A stretch of DNA of 64,000 bases, from positions 61,009,412-61,073,411 of the forward strand of contig NC_092861.1 in assembly GCF_032062135.1 (NCBI RefSeq), read 5' to 3'. This DNA comes from Pyxicephalus adspersus (taxonomy: Eukaryota; Chordata; Amphibia; Anura; Pyxicephalidae). The translations under genes were made by a program, and so were the position numbers. Below, piece after piece: positions 47,828-60,985 of this stretch. The notes beneath the pieces were generated by a model that saw only the letters and a list, made by a program, of their open reading frames with translations, searched no databases and was not told where the DNA came from. Numbering within the stretch: the stretch's first letter is position 1; each line of letters begins with the position of its first letter.

Positions 47828-50800
47828 ATGCTTTTTTAAGATTTGTTTTGCTTTCTATCCGGATTCCCGACTCTCTCTAAACCTTCTCATCCCTTTCTGT
47901 GGCTTTGGATTGCTTAGCTGTTGATTATTTGTTGCGACAGATACGTTTTTGTACCTCTCCTCATGTGACCAGTGTAAGCAATCTTAAAGTGACTCCAATA
48001 TTTTGTTTCTGGTATATTTGTAACTTAACATCTTATAATATTTTTTCAGAAATGCATAATCTTCTCCTACGATGTGGTCATATTCAGCTAAACATGTTGA
48101 GATTTTGGTGTGTAGTAGGAAGTTATCATGATAAATGTAAGGTCATTTATTGTATGCCACATTTGTAATTTAGAGTTTTTAATTGATATAGCCTTCTGGA
48201 CGCTATTGTGAAAAATAATTGATTTTTTATTTCAGTGTATTGGATAGTTTTGTTTTCTTTTGTGTAAGGTTATTGCCTACAAAGCCCCCTATCTTTTATT
48301 CCTTGTATTTCTACGGTTAATGTTTTGGGGTGTGGCATAAGATGTAAAGTATACCCATAGTCAACACTTTTGTGTGACATTCTTTTGGCAAATCAACCAA
48401 ATACCCTGGATTTAAAATATGGGTAGATTTTTAATGAATTAAGACAAAACATACACATTTCACATTGTATTGTCAAGAAAGATCTTATATTTCAGAGAAC
48501 AAATTGTAGGGATGCCTAAAGGAAGGAATATTAGTCATTTAAGCATTTCCTGAGGCCTGGGTGTTTGTCAGTCCCCAGTAGAATGAACTACAACTAGAGG
48601 CGGTGTTCTTCAACTGGTCACAGCTAAACCAAAGCATAGAAAAGAATCCTGAGTTGATAGTAAGTAAAGGATCTACAGAAATCTAAAAAACTTTTAGGGA
48701 TCTCTGATCTCTTATGTTTTATAGAGCCATTCTTAAACTGCTTTTTACAAGAAAATTGTTGAACATGAATGGTGTTAAATGTGAGGTAAACATGGATGAA
48801 ACTTTACCTGTCTAAAAAATCTATGATGCGTGTTTCATGTTTGAAATAGACATACTGGATATTTCATGGGGTTTTGATGTTTGTGGGTGTTTAGTGGTCG
48901 GATGACACAAATTTTCAACCATTGGGAAGAAACAAGCTAAAAAACACCAAAACCTCACATCTGTCATTTGTGGTACAGGGGGAATTATGGGTCAAGGTGT
49001 CTTTGTTGTGCTGCAAAACCTTGTCAGCTTGCCACTTGAAAAGCGAGTTATGTGTGTTGCTAGTTTGTGTTTCTTTGCTACTGAGCTGAAGAATTCATCA
49101 TATTCCAAAAGCCATATTTGTAAAAATCCAGGGAAAGTCAAAGGGTTCACATTTTTTTTTCAACTGTAATGGTAAAAATCTACATTTAAAAAAACAATTT
49201 AAAAATTTCAGTGTTCTCCTTGTATTCACCTTGTATTGTAATAAAGATAATACTAAATTTTATTAAAGTTGTTTAAACCCTATTGTTTTTTTATATCTAC
49301 ATAAAGATACATTTAAGAATGCTGAAGAATCAATTTTTTTTCTTGCAGTTTAGAATACAATTTATGGTGGATACATTAAAGGTCCTGACAATGTTGCTCT
49401 TGACCTTTATAAAGTAAACATTTCTTCAGAGTTGACATAATTTCTTTTCTGCTTTGCACAATCTGTCAGAATAAATGATGAATTGTAATATGTTATGTTT
49501 GGAGAGTGTTGGTATTTTACTTTGGTACCTGTCTTTATGCAGTGCCTTTATCTGACAAAATGTCCACATTTTCACTTAAATTCCGAAGTACATCACCTAT
49601 TTTTTTTTCTAGACATAATTGAAACATAAATATAAATCCTGTTTATTAATAATAATAATGGAATTTTTTGCATACTCGCAAACCCCTATTTCTTTTAATG
49701 GAAGGTATATTGTACTTGAGCACATATTTTCAGTAATTGTTGTGTTCTTTACTTTTAAAGTAATTTTTAATGGGAATTTTATTTGTTTACATGCTTCTTA
49801 TTCAATTACTGTGTTATTGTGCTAAATGTATGTATCTGTGTGTTTGGCTTAGATTCACTCTCTGCATGAAGCAATCTTTTCTTTACTAAATTGCAACAGA
49901 CTGTCCCAAAATATGAACTATGATGAATAAAAGCTCTGCTTCAGTCTTTCACAGACCCTGTTGCTAATTCAGAGGGTAGTGTCTTCTTGTCAGACTCCAT
50001 AGAAGAGATGAAGCCAGACTGTAAATCACAGCCCTTACATTTAAGACACCTCTGCCTTGGCAAGACATCCATGTTTTCCTGTGAAGAGTGAAACTGCTGA
50101 AGCAGTAAATTTTAGAGGTGTCAGTGTTTTATATGTTTGAGGAATAGAAAGTTCAGTTTAGCAATTGTTAGAATAAGATTGCCACATCGGGGTGCATTGT
50201 ATTCAAGCAATCCTAAAGATTTGCATTGTGACAAGAAGCAATAAAGCACAACCATTGTAGCACAAAGTGTGCAATCAGCATATATAAAACGAATGAGTTG
50301 CTAAATGCAACAATTGGCAATTGAATGGCAATGTGTTTGCCTTATGATACAGCCATATTGGAAACAGGTCCTAAACTTGCCATAATGTGCAAATATGCTC
50401 ACATATTAATTACTTACATAGTATGGCAAAAAGCTTTTAAATGTTCCAAAGCTTTTACTTTGACTGGTGGTTCAATTCCACTTTAATATTAGAATTTGTA
50501 TTTTTAGTTGTTTGTGTTCATGGGCATATTAATGTAATTTTTGGGGGGAACAAAAGGAAATGCATTTAGCATAAAAAGATCTTTCAATAGGTTATAATAT
50601 TATTATACCCCAAGCAGAGGGAGCATTTCATAGCCCTTGTGGATATAACAGGTCATTTTTTACAAGGTTACTGAAATGCCAATAGTAATTTTTCAGTGTG
50701 TTACATATGATTTATTCTGTAATGAACAGCACAGTCTGCTCTTTGCTGCAGAATTTTCCTTGCCAGATTTGATTATGGGATTCCGAGTATGTTATTGAAA

Positions 50801-52174
50801 AATCTTATTGCTAAACAAACATTCCTAACATGCATTTACAATGTGTCATTTCAGTAATCTCCTTTTTCACACACACTAATAAATATCACCACCATACTTT
50901 TCACAGTCATTAAAAGTTCTACTTTAAGGAAGCTGCAGCTCCATTTATTACCTATGGGCAGACGGTGGCCCTTCCCTCACTTGGCTGGTCCTGACATTAT
51001 GTTATATTTATTGTCAAATCCACTCCAGATCAGGCTTTGTACTACTGTAGCTAGTAATGATCACAGGTTGGGCTTTGCACATTGAGAGCTGTTAGTGAGT
51101 ATGGCCAGCCTGCCACCTCTCCTACCAGAAGAGGAAAAAAGTATACATTGCATGTTTTCCACTCCCTGGAGCAAAATTGACAACCTGCAGTCTCTCACTA
51201 TAAGCTTGCATAGAGCTATCGTTATTCTGAGAAATGGCTGCCTTTGAAACTAATGGTTTGTTTTTTTTGGTTCTTTTTGTCAGGCGTTAGGAGGCAACCG
51301 TATTGCTGCATGTTTTTACAGATGCTGCAAAGTTAAAAAAAAAAAAAAAAAAAAAGTATAGGGGTGGTAGAAAAATGCGTGTTGTCCTGCCCACTTTTTG
51401 ACACCCCCCACGACTGAAAAATAATTTCTGCGGATAGCACTAGTGATAGTTACCAGTCACAGTAGAACAAACCAGCACTCTTCTGCTCTATGAAGGGGGG
51501 GGGGGTTCATGTCCTTCCTAATAGTAAACAATAGTTTTATTAGTGGCCATTGCGGCCACTAATGGGGGCCACTCATGGGGCATGGCGGATTACTTAAACC
51601 ACTTCAGAGGACAGCTGATACATGACTATAATACTTTTACAAACGGTCATCTCAGGTGACTAAGATATCTAAAATTTGTACAAGGTTTAACAGGTACACA
51701 GACAGTGTTAGATATCCTATTAAAACAGAATTATTTTTTCGTAGCTAAAATATTTCAGGTATCCATTACCAGGTATCAGTAAAACTGAGTTCTAGAGTTC
51801 TGCTCACATATTCTTTTCCAAATATGAAACTCACATTAATTAATTGCACACAGAAATAAAAAAAAATGTGTTTTTTTACACTTTATTCTTGGAAAATATT
51901 ATAAACTGCATATAAAAAAATTAGGTATAAACATATCTTAAAACAAATAACAGTCTGTGGTTGACACCATTTATCAAACCAACCTTGATTTGTGTACTAA
52001 AAGGAATAGCACCACTACTGCCCTGGGGGGCATTTAAACAAACAGTTAATGTATACTCCCATCTCTCGATGAAGCAGCTAAGTTACTGTAATGCAAAATG
52101 TGTTGAGTATATTGATGTATGTACATAATTCCAGTTTATGCACATTCTTTAGTATTGTTTTTATATTGGTTTTT
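47828..52174. other. long unassigned stretch, no gene seen
   Basis: AT-rich with no ORF above 89 residues and no recognisable domain. It includes an A21 run (51335-51355), a G10 run near 51496-51505 and a small perfect hairpin ATTAGTGGCC/GGCCACTAAT (51539-51563). The A run is not preceded by any recognisable retroposed sequence. Confidence 0.45.
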
Positions 52175-52484
52175 CCTTAATGCAGCCTTTCTCCACTTTT
52201 TTTAACAGAGGGGAACCTTTGAAATAACCCTCAGGTCTTTGAGGAACCCTGGCTATAATTACTATATCTACAGTACTAATGTAATGAGCTGTAGATATAG
52301 TTGCTTGTTGGTTGGAATAATGCAATTTACATTACTAGCCGATGTGAAGAATGCCACCCCTACAGATAGTCAAAAAGATCATTGGTGTCATTTAAACTGA
52401 CCTTAGAAGCATAAAATGTCTCATTGTTCAAGGAACCTCTAGCAACCTCTGGAGGAGCCCTGGTTCAGAAACCTTGCCTTAATG
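52175..52484. mobile_element. hAT-type MITE, CAGTGTTTCT family, copy 2, perfect 8-bp TSD
   Basis: CCTTAATG occurs directly before (52175-52182) and after (52477-52484) a 294-bp element. The element starts CAGCCTTTCTCCAC and ends GGTTCAGAAACCTTG, a degraded inverted pair. An 8-bp duplication with such ends is diagnostic of hAT-mediated insertion. The interior shares GGGGAACCTTTGAAA, AGGAACCCTGGCTATAAT and GAAGAATG blocks with the copy at 30522. Confidence 0.88.
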
Positions 52485-54348
52485 TATGTATATATAAATT
52501 ATAATATTTGGCAAAAAAATGTTATGTTTTATAAAACATTATTTTATGGTTTTTATTACCAAAATGTGTATACAACTACAAGATGTCACTAAAAGATGCC
52601 ATTTTGGCTGATTATATGTTTAAATAATGGAATCAAAGAAGGCGATAGACATCCATAATATGCCCGTTAAGAGACACTCTTTGGGCCGACAATCCCTGAA
52701 GGTGTCTCATCGCAGTATAGCGTGCTTGGCCTATTCCCTACGGGGGAATTTATTGACCTTGTACCTTACCTAATGCCAGTTCTAGGCTTCTATTAACCTC
52801 AGTCTTGGGGTTCTAGTGACACATGAATTTATTTGTACAGAAAGCGCTTCTAATTGGTGGCCCAGCCAGAGACAGCCATTTCAGCACCCCTGCTACACAC
52901 AGATCCAGCCCTATCTTGCACCTGCTAAGTACTTAAAGTAGACCAAAGAGCAAGGATTAAGCAAAGAACTGCTGTCAGGTGAGTGTAAATGGGATGATTT
53001 CCAGATACTAGATTAGTGTGAAGAGAGAATTGAAAAATTGGTTTAGGCTTTTTGTGATTAGCCACAATGAAATACATAGTTCAGCATGAAGGAATATGCT
53101 TCACTTTTGTGATTGTATGTGAGAAGGATCATCCTTTCCTGTTTGTAAAAAGAGAGCTGATCCTTTCCTGAGTTTTGTTTGGGTGTAGTGATAATAAAAC
53201 ATCTTGTCAAATCAGGACACTGTTTGGCCCAGTCTTCAGAAATCATGCAGTATCCAATGCATTTTTGTCTGTATTCCTGAAATGTATGGTTTTTTCAGAT
53301 CAGAAGGATCAGAACACAAATATTCTAATCTAGAATCTACAATTTGTGAATTAAAAAAACAAATTCTTCTTTGTTCTTTATTTGTACACCTTTCAAAAAC
53401 TTAGGCAATTCCAACTGAGGCCTGAAAAAAAGCAGCAAAGTAACCAGTGAAAGCAAATTAAGACAACTGTTAGGTCCAGAGATTTAGACAGGTAGTGGAT
53501 CTCCATTTATATTGTAAAAAGTTGAGCTTAGTTACAATCACTCCCACATTCCAAGCCTTCTTCTTGTCCTTTTTTAAATTAATCTTTTTAATCAATAATA
53601 TGTTGGTAAGAGTAAATTTAGATGTATAGATCTATGAATCTGCTTATTACTCCAAAATAGTATTTTCACAGAGATGTTTTTTGACCATATGCTTGCTTAG
53701 TTTGAATTTTTCAAGCTGATAGCTTACATGGATACATATAGGATGACTCTTCTATTATTCATAGACAATTGGAACATTTTCATGCCCCCCAACAGCACCT
53801 TCAATAGTGTTGCCTAAAATGTCACTCTTGTTTCACTCTTGACAAATAAAGTAATTTTACTAAATAATTCTAAAATAAATAAAATAATTCTACGCACCTA
53901 TGATGTGCTGTTGACATTTTACATCTTTGCATTTATGAACAGTACCAATTGTTGGATATAACAACAGCACACTCACTACATGTAAGGCCTGGAGCCATAT
54001 GGGGAAAACCAATTTCTTGAAGATATCTCCTTATTCACAGTATGGTCAGGCTTTGTTATAAAAGCCATTAGAAATTCAGATTCCCTGTAAGTCTGAAATT
54101 ATTATGCTGAATTCAGGCATGTGTTTTCTTATTTGAAAAAAAGAAAAATAGCATTAATTACAATTCTATGGAAAATACATATTTCGTAGGTAACTGCAGC
54201 ATAAGCAGATATGTACTACTGTACTCATTATTACCATCATCTCAACAAAATGTAACTTTTCTAAGAAATCACTAAAACATCATTTATAGTTGGGTTAATC
54301 TAATGACATTTTCATAGGATTCTGTAATTCTGGAGAGGTGATCCCAAA
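52485..54348. other. unassigned sequence, no gene seen
   Basis: A 140-bp segment at 52841-52979 lies between an acceptor-like CAG and a donor-like CAGGTGAGTG, but all three frames contain stops or match nothing. No coding call is made. Confidence 0.4.
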
Positions 54349-54838
54349 TACAGGTAGTCCCCTGGTTACATAGGAGATAGGTACTGTAGGTTTGTTCTTA
54401 GGTTGAATTTGTATGCAAGTCGGAACAGGTACATTATTTTAATAAATGCAATTAGGACAGATGTTTGTCTCAACATATTATTAAGCAAAGTGGTGTCAGT
54501 TACTGTATAATATCCTCGCTGTAAGTTTTTTCCAAATAAAGCAACGGAAAAAAAACTTGATGGAGCCTAGACATTCATTATCTTCTGGAGGAAGCTGTGT
54601 TTTGAAATGCAAAAAGAAATAACTGCAGAGTTTGTCTTGGTCATTAAAGAGTTACAAGGGGTTACAAAGCAAGAGCTCAGCCTCAGCTGTGTTTAGCAAT
54701 AGATTTCTTCTGCAAGTTATGCAAAAAGCCCCCCTCCTCCCATCAAGCCTCTGTCCTGCACACAAATGAGCAGGGAAGCCCGTTCGTATCTAGGAGTCAT
54801 CCATATGTCGGATGCCCTTAACTCGGGGACTACCTGTA
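54349..54838. mobile_element. TACAGGTAxTCCCC MITE, copy 3 (inverted)
   Basis: The left end TACAGGTAGTCCCCTGGTTA is mirrored by TAACTCGGGGACTACCTGTA. The interior is the reverse complement of copy 1: GAGTTTGTCTTGGTCATTAA at 54628-54647 and TCAGCTGTGTTTAGCAA. It is 490 bp and non-coding. Confidence 0.88.
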
Positions 54839-54911
54839 CACAGACTCTAGGCACTTTGCTGTCAAAACCTTATTTATAGAATTCACTCAGAACATCAATT
54901 GCCCCCCCCCC

Positions 54912-56816
54912 CTTGCCACATCCCAGACCTAGTCAATGGCAGAGAGATATCCGTAACCTTGACCACAACCTGTTCTCAAACTTCTTTGCGTCCCTAACCC
55001 CCGCTCTCCCCAAAATAACCTCCCCAGATGAAGCTGCCACCCTGGTAAACCACTCTCTTTCCTTGGCTTTGGATAAAGTTGCCCCTGTAACCTTCCGATA
55101 CCCCCACCCAGCCAACCCCCGACCCCGGCACAACAATCACACCAAACAGCTACAAAAGACTGTTTGTGCAGGTGAGCATAAGTGGAGAAAATCTGTCCTC
55201 GCTGACGTCATGGACTACAAAGCCAAGCTACAAAGTTTTAACACTGAGCTTACTGTCACCAAGCAAAATTATTTCTCTGCAGTCATTTCCTCTCAATCTT
55301 ACAACCCACGCAACCACTTCACAACAATTGACTCCCTCCTAAATCCCACACCTGCTCCCCCCACAACAACCTTCTCTGCCTAAGACATTGCCACCTACTT
55401 TAGAGATAAAATAGACATATTCAGACATGATGTCTGCTCACCGAAGCACTCCAACCATACCCACCCCTTCCATCTGTAAATCTTCATTGGCCTCCCTCAG
55501 CCCTGTTACTGTGGATGAAGTCTCTTCTCTCATCATCTCTATCTACTACCTGTCTGCTTGACCCAATTCCCTCTGATATACTCTGCCCTAACCTAACTAT
55601 TCAACCTCTCCTTTTCTAATGGTAAATACCCCTCCACTTTTAAACATGCCATAATTATCCCTATCCTAAAGAAACCCTCACTGGACCCCTCCCTACCCTC
55701 CATCTCTCCAAACTTCTTGAACGCCTTGAGCACCAACACTCTCCTTGACCCTCACCAGTCTGTCGGTTCTCTTTTCTCTGTACACCTCCTCTTTCGGTAG
55801 TCTCATATCCTCCTTTGGCTTACAGTACCATCTGTATGCTGATGACACCCAAATCTATCTGTCCACTCCTGACCTGTCTCCCTCAGTCCTGGATATGGTC
55901 TCATGCTGCCTGTCGGCCATCTCATGCATGTCTGACTGATTTTTGAAACTCAATCTGGATAAAACAAAACTCATATCTTCCCTCCCTTCCAAATCTCCCC
56001 CTGACATATTTCTAACTGTTAACAACACTGTTTTTTGGCCTTCCCCTCAGGCACATTGTCTTGGTGTCACATTTGACTCTACCCTCTCATTTACCCCCAC
56101 TTTCATCTATGCAACATCTCCAAAATCGGCCCCTACCTGTCCCCTGAAACCACCAAACTCCTTGTACATGCTCTTATCATCTGGACTACTGTAACTTCCT
56201 CCTCTCTAGTATTCCACTAACCCGACTCTCTCCTCTACAATCTATTATGTATGCTGCAGCCAGACTCATCCATCCTTCCCACCACTCTTCTTGCGCTGCA
56301 TCTCTTTGCAGCTCTCTACACTGGCTTCCATTTCAATTTAGAATCAAATTCAAGTTCTGTGCTTTGCCTTCAAATCTCTCAACAGTTATTGCCCCACTTA
56401 CATTTCTGGCCTGGTAAAAAAGTACCCCCTCCAGCCGCTCTCTCAGCTCCTCCAATGACCTACTAATGACTTCCTCACTCATAACCTCATCACACACATG
56501 GTTACAAGACTTCTCTAGAGCTGCCCCAACTCTCTGGAATGGTCTTCCTCGTCCTATTCAGCTTGCTCCTACTTTTCTGCTCAAAGAGCACTCAAAACCC
56601 ATTTTTTGAAACTTGCCTACCCATCTTCTTCTGCCTTTGGAAACCATCACTACTTCCCACCACTACATATCTCCCATCCTATTGTGTGTAAAATTCCCCT
56701 ACTTACTGGATTGTAAGCTCTTCGGGGCAGGATCCTCTCCTGTCTGTACTCGTTTGTCATTTGCAACCCCATATTTAATGTACAGCGCTGCGTAATATGT
56801 TGGCCCTATATAAATC
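54912..56816 (+). pseudogene. L2/CR1-group LINE, 5'-truncated, internally deleted
   Basis: The remnant reads on the plus strand. 54913-55383 encodes the linker between endonuclease and reverse transcriptase, with phrases such as NHSLSLALDKVAPV and NYFSAVISSQSYNPRNHF. After a stop, sequence resembling the RT N-terminus continues in several frames ([28 protein letters not shown]). Near 55755 the text jumps directly to [20 protein letters not shown] and [11 protein letters not shown], so roughly the central part of the RT (palm motifs before YADD) is deleted. The catalytic YADD is at 55835-55846. A TGA stop follows, then FLKLNLDKTKLISSLPSKSP and CLGVTFDSTLSF in the same frame, and the C-terminal region breaks up by frameshifts. 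The 3' end GCTCTTCGGGGCAGGATCCT to CTATATAAATCCTG is the usual tail of this kind of element, followed by (AAT)n. No endonuclease is present. Inactive. Confidence 0.85.
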
Positions 56817-56821
56817 CTGTT

Positions 56822-56853
<32 letters not shown>

Positions 56854-56868
56854 ATAATAATAATATTT
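56817..56868. repeat. (AAT)n/(ATT)n tail of the LINE
   Basis: TAA repeats (56820-56840) switch to ATT and back to AAT. It forms the simple-repeat 3' tail of the LINE and has since rearranged. Confidence 0.9.
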
Positions 56869-58982
56869 TATAGAAACCCTGATACCTTTCCCAAATGATA
56901 TAGTAGACCTAATATTATTTTCCTAAAAACATTTATCCTAAGTTGATGTATCTTCTTGGATCTCTGTTGGGTCCTTCCCACACTGCTGATCAAAGTTCGA
57001 CAATAAATGTTGGAAAAGCCCCCATTCCAGAACAAAATTTCCCTAAACATACTAGTAAATAGTCTCCTCCTAAAACTGCACATTAAACTTATGAAAACCC
57101 ACTAAACAAAGTGTACTTAATACCCAATGACAATCTGAACTGTCAGCTGAGCAGATTTGATCAAAATGTTCAATACTGATGAGCCTGTAAGGAGCCTTGT
57201 GATCTCTGGCTGTAGTAGATTACAGTGGACTAAAGGAAAACTGAGCAGACTCTATGGACATCTGCAGTATTTTCTGAATCTAATAGTTTTACCATTACAC
57301 CCACTGGTTTCACTTTTCATCTGCAATTTTTTTTTCAGCTTAAATTTTCTCCTTATCTAGTAAAGTAATTGATTTATCCTGGGTTTCAGAATAAACAAAC
57401 AGGTCATCTAAAATGGTCTCAGACACCATGTGTCTCTGGAGACAAATAATATTTGAAAACTCACATCCTGTCTGGATGAAGGGAGCCTGAGGATCTGTGC
57501 AATGTTATCAAACAATGACAAGAAGAAATTACATTTTGCCTCTAGAGAAGGAAAGCAAGATTCAAGATTTGTGTGGATAGATCATAATTATTCTAAATCC
57601 TATAATGTATTAGACAATAGTGAATCAGGTTTCAGATACCACTTTTATTCTGACCATTTTTGCATGCAACAGATAAAAGTATATTTCAGTGGACCTGCTA
57701 AATATGACTATTTTTTTTTTAACTTATTAAATGACTCATAGATATAAACCTTGTAAACTGGTTTGATGATGGGGCATCCTATCAGAATATCAAATTTTAA
57801 ACATTTCACACATCTAGTTTAGATTTGTATGCATCACAGACTCAGGGCGCTGGGCGGGTTGTGTCTCTGGATGGGACGGGTTCTGGCATCATGACGTCAC
57901 TCTGGGGAAAGTTTCTTTCCCTTTGAGTGACACATAGGTGAGTGTTATTACAATGCGCATAGAAGCTTTAGGGGATTGACCCTTTTGTTTGAAGGTTTTT
58001 TTATTCCACGTGTTTCACAGAACTGGTTAGCTTCCTCAGAAATGCTAATTAGGAGGTCTAGACATAAGAGTACATATAAAATATAACGGAGATGTATATT
58101 AATAAAGATATAGCATCATAGGTAGAAACAAACCTAAATTACTGTACCAACACAATGAACTAATGGTGGAAACTGAAAGGAAAAGATAAACATGTAATAA
58201 TAGGTTAATGTAAGGATGGATCAGAGGGAAAAGGTTATTTAACATACAAACATTATTGTTGTAAAGGTGTAATAAATAAAAAAATGATGATTTATTGAGA
58301 TGTATAGGACTATGTAAAATGGCAGTTTATATTGAGTTAGGAAAAATATTTAAATTGAAAATAGTGTATTTAAAATGTACAGGTTTAATAAAATGAAAAT
58401 GAGTACCATCAATATATTTTGATACACCTGGAATTTTTATTAGGTTATCTTGATTCAAGGTTTACAGGCTTTTCAAATAAAATAACTGAAAGTACATGTC
58501 AACATGCTGCAAAAATGCGCCGATAAAAAAAAGGCACTACTCTGTCTCTTAATACAGCCATGTGTATACGTATGGTACAAAGATAATTACTAGTATGCAA
58601 CAAAAAGTGTGACTATCGCTTTCAAACAAGAACCAGTACAGAGGCACAACAAAGGAGTATTATGCAGATCTAAAATACTTTAAAATTTGGACTATTACCA
58701 TAATTATTGAGTCTGAAATACTTGCCTTTTGTGATTTAGACATTTGCTTGCATTTTAAATGTGAAGGACAGAAGATGGTATATATTGGGACACCAACACG
58801 TTAAGGTGTATTGTTATCATGAATGGCTTTAGAATTATGGAACTCTTTAGCACAGGATATGCACAAAAGAATACTTGACATTTTACATTTGTGTTAGTTT
58901 AATGTTCCTGGATCTGTTTTGTGCTTATTATAAGTAAATAGATATATAGGGGGAGTACACTTGCCCCTGTATAGAAGCTCTT
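56869..58982. other. unassigned sequence with one GC-richer patch
   Basis: At 57838-57940 there is a GC-rich patch (GCGCTGGGCGGGTTGTGTC and CATGACGTCACTCTGG), followed by CCACGTGTTTCACAG near 58008. This looks like part of another short repeat, but I could not find its ends. No coding region is recognised. Confidence 0.4.
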
Positions 58983-59271
58983 AGGCTGGGTACACATGTG
59001 GTCAGAGCTGATATTGGACAAGAATCTTGCGTATGTACATCATCCATCGTCCGAACGAACGTCCTGGCGGATCCACGGACGACAAATAATCGTAATTAAA
59101 GTGAAGGGGAGAGAGCGCAGCGGGGTGCCGCTCTGTCGCCCCCCTCTCTATATAGTAGAACGGTGCTGTATGTAAAGCACGCCATCATGCATGGTGCAGT
59201 CATTAGTCGTTGAAAAGGATTGTGAAAGATCCTTTCCATGTACAATGATTGTACTTGTGTACATAGCCTTA
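58983..59271. mobile_element. MITE, GGCTGGGTACACA family
   Basis: The left end AGGCTGGGTACACATG is mirrored by the right end TGTGTACATAGCCTTA. The interior is GC-richer with CGAACGAACGTCC-type repeats. It is 289 bp and non-coding. A fragment of a related end occurs at about 32222-32270. Confidence 0.7.
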
Positions 59272-60029
59272 GTCATTGGAAGTGACAAAAGCAAACATAC
59301 GTGAGTTACATTGGATATTTTAGGTTTTAAATTAAGATAACTATCTCTGAGCATTGTTAACTGATTTATATATTTTTTACTTGATTAAATTTGGCAAATA
59401 GAAACCAGATTGTGGTTTTGTTTGACTTTAAATAATTAATTTTGCTAAAATACAGTTAATATTGGTAGCATGACTTAGAACTCAGTTCTGTTTTTAATAC
59501 AAAGAGTATTAATATTTATTAAGGGAAATGTTATCCTGTCATTGTGTATTTATGCTTTTTAAGAAGATACACAAAACAATATAGATGTGTATGTTTTTGT
59601 GGGCTAGGAAAAAAAATAAAACCCTTTAATTCTGATTCCAAACATAGAGGAGTGACAAAAATGACTAAGAATTACATTGCCAGCATCTCATAATAATGAA
59701 ACCAAATAAGGAGTAGGAAAATAAATAAAAGAGTGTACATGCCTTTTGTTGTGATTAAGAAAAGTAGGTGACCTGCAGTCAATATCACATTATCTTTATG
59801 GATGGCAAACATGAAACCCATTACTCCACTGCAGATGGATATATAGTTGAATGTAATGCAATAATTAGTTTACTTCCATTAAAATAAAAATTGCAGAGGC
59901 ATTTTGATGGTTTTCTTCCAATCTGTACATCATACTTTTTGTATGCATTTTTAATGTTTAGTAATTTAGTTTTAAGTCTGTTGGGATTTACATATTTATC
60001 AGTATAAAGATCCAACATTTCAGGACTAT
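59272..60029. other. unassigned sequence, no gene seen
   Basis: AT-rich with a 65-residue minus frame only. Nothing recognised. Confidence 0.45.
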
Positions 60030-60290
60030 ATATTGTCTCCTCCCACTGTCTAATAATGTAAAGGTGCCCTTCTTGGACTGATCACCAGTATTATAATCTT
60101 TATCCCAATGACAACTAATCATTATAAGCTGGTTATTCATCTGCTGACCACCAGTTTAAGTGGGTTCTTCTACCACTCCCACTGATATAGGGCTGCGTTC
60201 TCCCACTTACCAGCAATATAAGTAGATCTTTACCCCACTGACCACCTATGTAAGGTACTTGTTCTCACACTGATCAATAATTTTCAATAT
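60030..60290. repeat. degenerate minisatellite, about 32-bp units
   Basis: CCCACTGACCACCAATATAAG-like units recur with drift. CTGATCACCA starts at 60078, ATGACAACTA near 60108, CTGACCACCA at 60143, CACTGATATAG near 60180, CTTACCAGCAA near 60206, CTGACCACCTA near 60238 and CTGATCAATAA near 60270. Most steps are 31-35 bp. Confidence 0.75.
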
Positions 60291-60489
60291 TGAACCCCAG
60301 GGTTTTAAATGCACTACATATGTCACATGGTATGCATTTATTCCTTTATAACAACCTACTGTCCGCACCAATGTACCATGAGCTCTATATGTAAGTATTA
60401 GCAGGAAGGGTTCCTCAAAAAGTTCCTAAAAGTTTATTTAATCAACATTTAATCAACATGTAGTAATCCAAAAATAAGTGTAATACATT

Positions 60490-60695
60490 GGGCCTGATTT
60501 ATTAAAGCTCTCGAAGGCTGGAAAGGATACACTTTCATCAGTGAACCTGGGTGATTCAACAAACCTGGAACGGATTTCTTAAGTCATTTGCTATTTGTTA
60601 GCAAACCAGATCAATTCCTGGTTTGCTGGATCACCCAGGTTCGCTTATGCAAGGGTATCCTCTCTAGCCTTGGAGAGTTTTAATAAATCAGGCTC
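60490..60695. mobile_element. foldback MITE, TGATTTATTAAAGCTCTCC family, copy 3
   Basis: GGGCCTGATTTATTAAAGCT at the left is mirrored by TTTTAATAAATCAGGCTC at the right. The halves pair internally through AACCTGGGTGATTCA and GGATCACCCAGGTT. It ends only ten bases before the next MITE. Confidence 0.88.
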
Positions 60696-60704
60696 ATTAC
60701 CATC

Positions 60705-60953
60705 TTAACCTCCCCAGCGGTAACCACAAGTCAAACTCAGGGTAGCTAAAACAATAGTAAATAGAGCCTTACCTGGTCCGCCGGCGTCCTTTTTCGCGAT
60801 CCCCGTCCTCCTGCATCCTTTGGCATGTATTGAAAGCAATACAGTGGATTTATATGTCATATATGGATTTATATGTGCATTGTCTTTAAAGATTTATTTT
60901 ACAGTATAATATATTTGTAAAAGTATAATATATTTTTTAAATTAAAAAATATA

Positions 60954-60985
<32 letters not shown>

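Noticed and set aside
50469..50479. GGTTCAATTCC, a tRNA B-box look-alike
   Set aside because: There is no matching A box at the right distance and no cloverleaf can be folded, so it is not a tRNA gene or tRNA-derived SINE head.
52841..52979. Exon-like segment between TACAG and CAGGTGAGTG
   Set aside because: All frames contain stops or read no recognisable protein. Donor and acceptor look-alikes are expected by chance in 64 kb.
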